Origin: Oscillospiraceae bacterium
GTDB taxonomy: Bacteria > Bacillota > Clostridia > Oscillospirales > Ruminococcaceae
Direction: 5' to 3'
Length of the DNA stretch: 15,814 nucleotides
NCBI GenBank assembly: GCA_003512525.1
Contig: DOQG01000051.1
Coordinates: 1 to 15,814 of the forward strand
A model generated the notes under the pieces. It had not been told where the DNA came from. It was given only the letters and a program-made list of their open reading frames with translations, and did not search any database. The position numbers and the translations under genes are program-made. Every line of letters begins with the position of its first letter. Within the stretch, counting starts at the first letter, position 1. Of the stretch, positions 15,678 to 15,814 are shown one piece after another.

Positions 15678-15814
15678 GGGGTTGTGACACAACCTGAAAA
15701 AGAAAAAATGAGTCGAAGCGCAAAGAATAGTGCGTTCGGCTCTCTTTTTTGTATGGTTTGCTCCTGTTATATTGCTTTAGTAATTAACACTGATAGCAGG
15801 CTACCGATAGTTCT
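15678..15814 (-). repeat. Dispersed repeat, right copy (inverted)
   Basis: The reverse complement of this stretch matches 123-256, with 7 differences in the 64 columns that can be aligned without gaps (15751-15814 against 123-186). It starts just after the pnuC stop codon and runs to the window edge, so its true far end is not visible. It contains the same palindrome (15680-15694) and hairpin (15710-15742) in the same order relative to the neighbouring gene as the left copy. Confidence 0.8.
15710..15750 (+). terminator. Terminator-like hairpin after pnuC
   Basis: GAG (15710-15712) pairs with CTC (15740-15742), and the stem continues, with one mismatch and one bulge, through CGAA/TTCG and CGC/GCG. 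It is followed by a T-run at 15745-15750. As part of the right repeat it is the probable 3' end of the pnuC transcript. Confidence 0.6.

Noticed and set aside
1..15814. Composite transposon or integrative element bounded by the inverted repeats
   Set aside because: No transposase, integrase, relaxase or target-site duplication can be seen, and the content is mostly core metabolism and repair. A simple dispersed repeat explains the data better.

Overview
The window looks like chromosomal DNA from a gut-type, low-to-mid GC Gram-positive anaerobe of the Clostridia (Oscillospiraceae/Ruminococcus-like). The reasons are the strong AGGAGG ribosome sites, an addB-addA recombination locus in place of recBCD, fermentative indolepyruvate:ferredoxin oxidoreductase, and secreted proteins with CxxC repeats. 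The assignment to order is inference. No transposase, integrase, tRNA, rRNA or CRISPR array was seen.

Layout. (1) 1-260 is noncoding and rich in hairpins. Its right half (123-256) is a dispersed repeat that recurs in inverted orientation at the other end of the window (15678-15814). Each copy sits just after the stop codon of the adjacent gene and contains a terminator-like hairpin. (2) 261-8179, minus strand: an addB-addA-abi operon. AddB and AddA form the double-strand-break-processing helicase-nuclease. The third gene encodes an Abi_2 (AbiD/AbiF-like) HEPN-type protein whose start codon lies inside the end of addA, so it is probably translationally coupled to it. (3) 8180-8423: divergent intergenic region with a consensus promoter for the rightward operon. 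(4) 8424-12782, plus strand: iorA-iorB-aguA-aguB, which joins aryl-pyruvate oxidation to the agmatine-to-putrescine route and closes with a very strong terminator. (5) 12900-14805: a visibly more A/T-rich two-gene cassette with its own promoter. It encodes a secreted Cys-repeat protein with an M23-like domain that lacks one expected zinc ligand, and an unrecognised lipoprotein. (6) 14823-15667: pnuC, a nicotinamide riboside-type transporter gene, with its own promoter and a roughly 108-nt leader. The leader can form either an early helix or an intrinsic terminator and is a candidate riboswitch or attenuator.

Most notable are the coupling of a HEPN Abi protein to AddAB, which suggests a guard-type phage-defence arrangement; the inverted repeat pair bounding the window; the pnuC leader; and the degenerate M23 protein. 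The core metabolic and repair genes look intact and ordinary.
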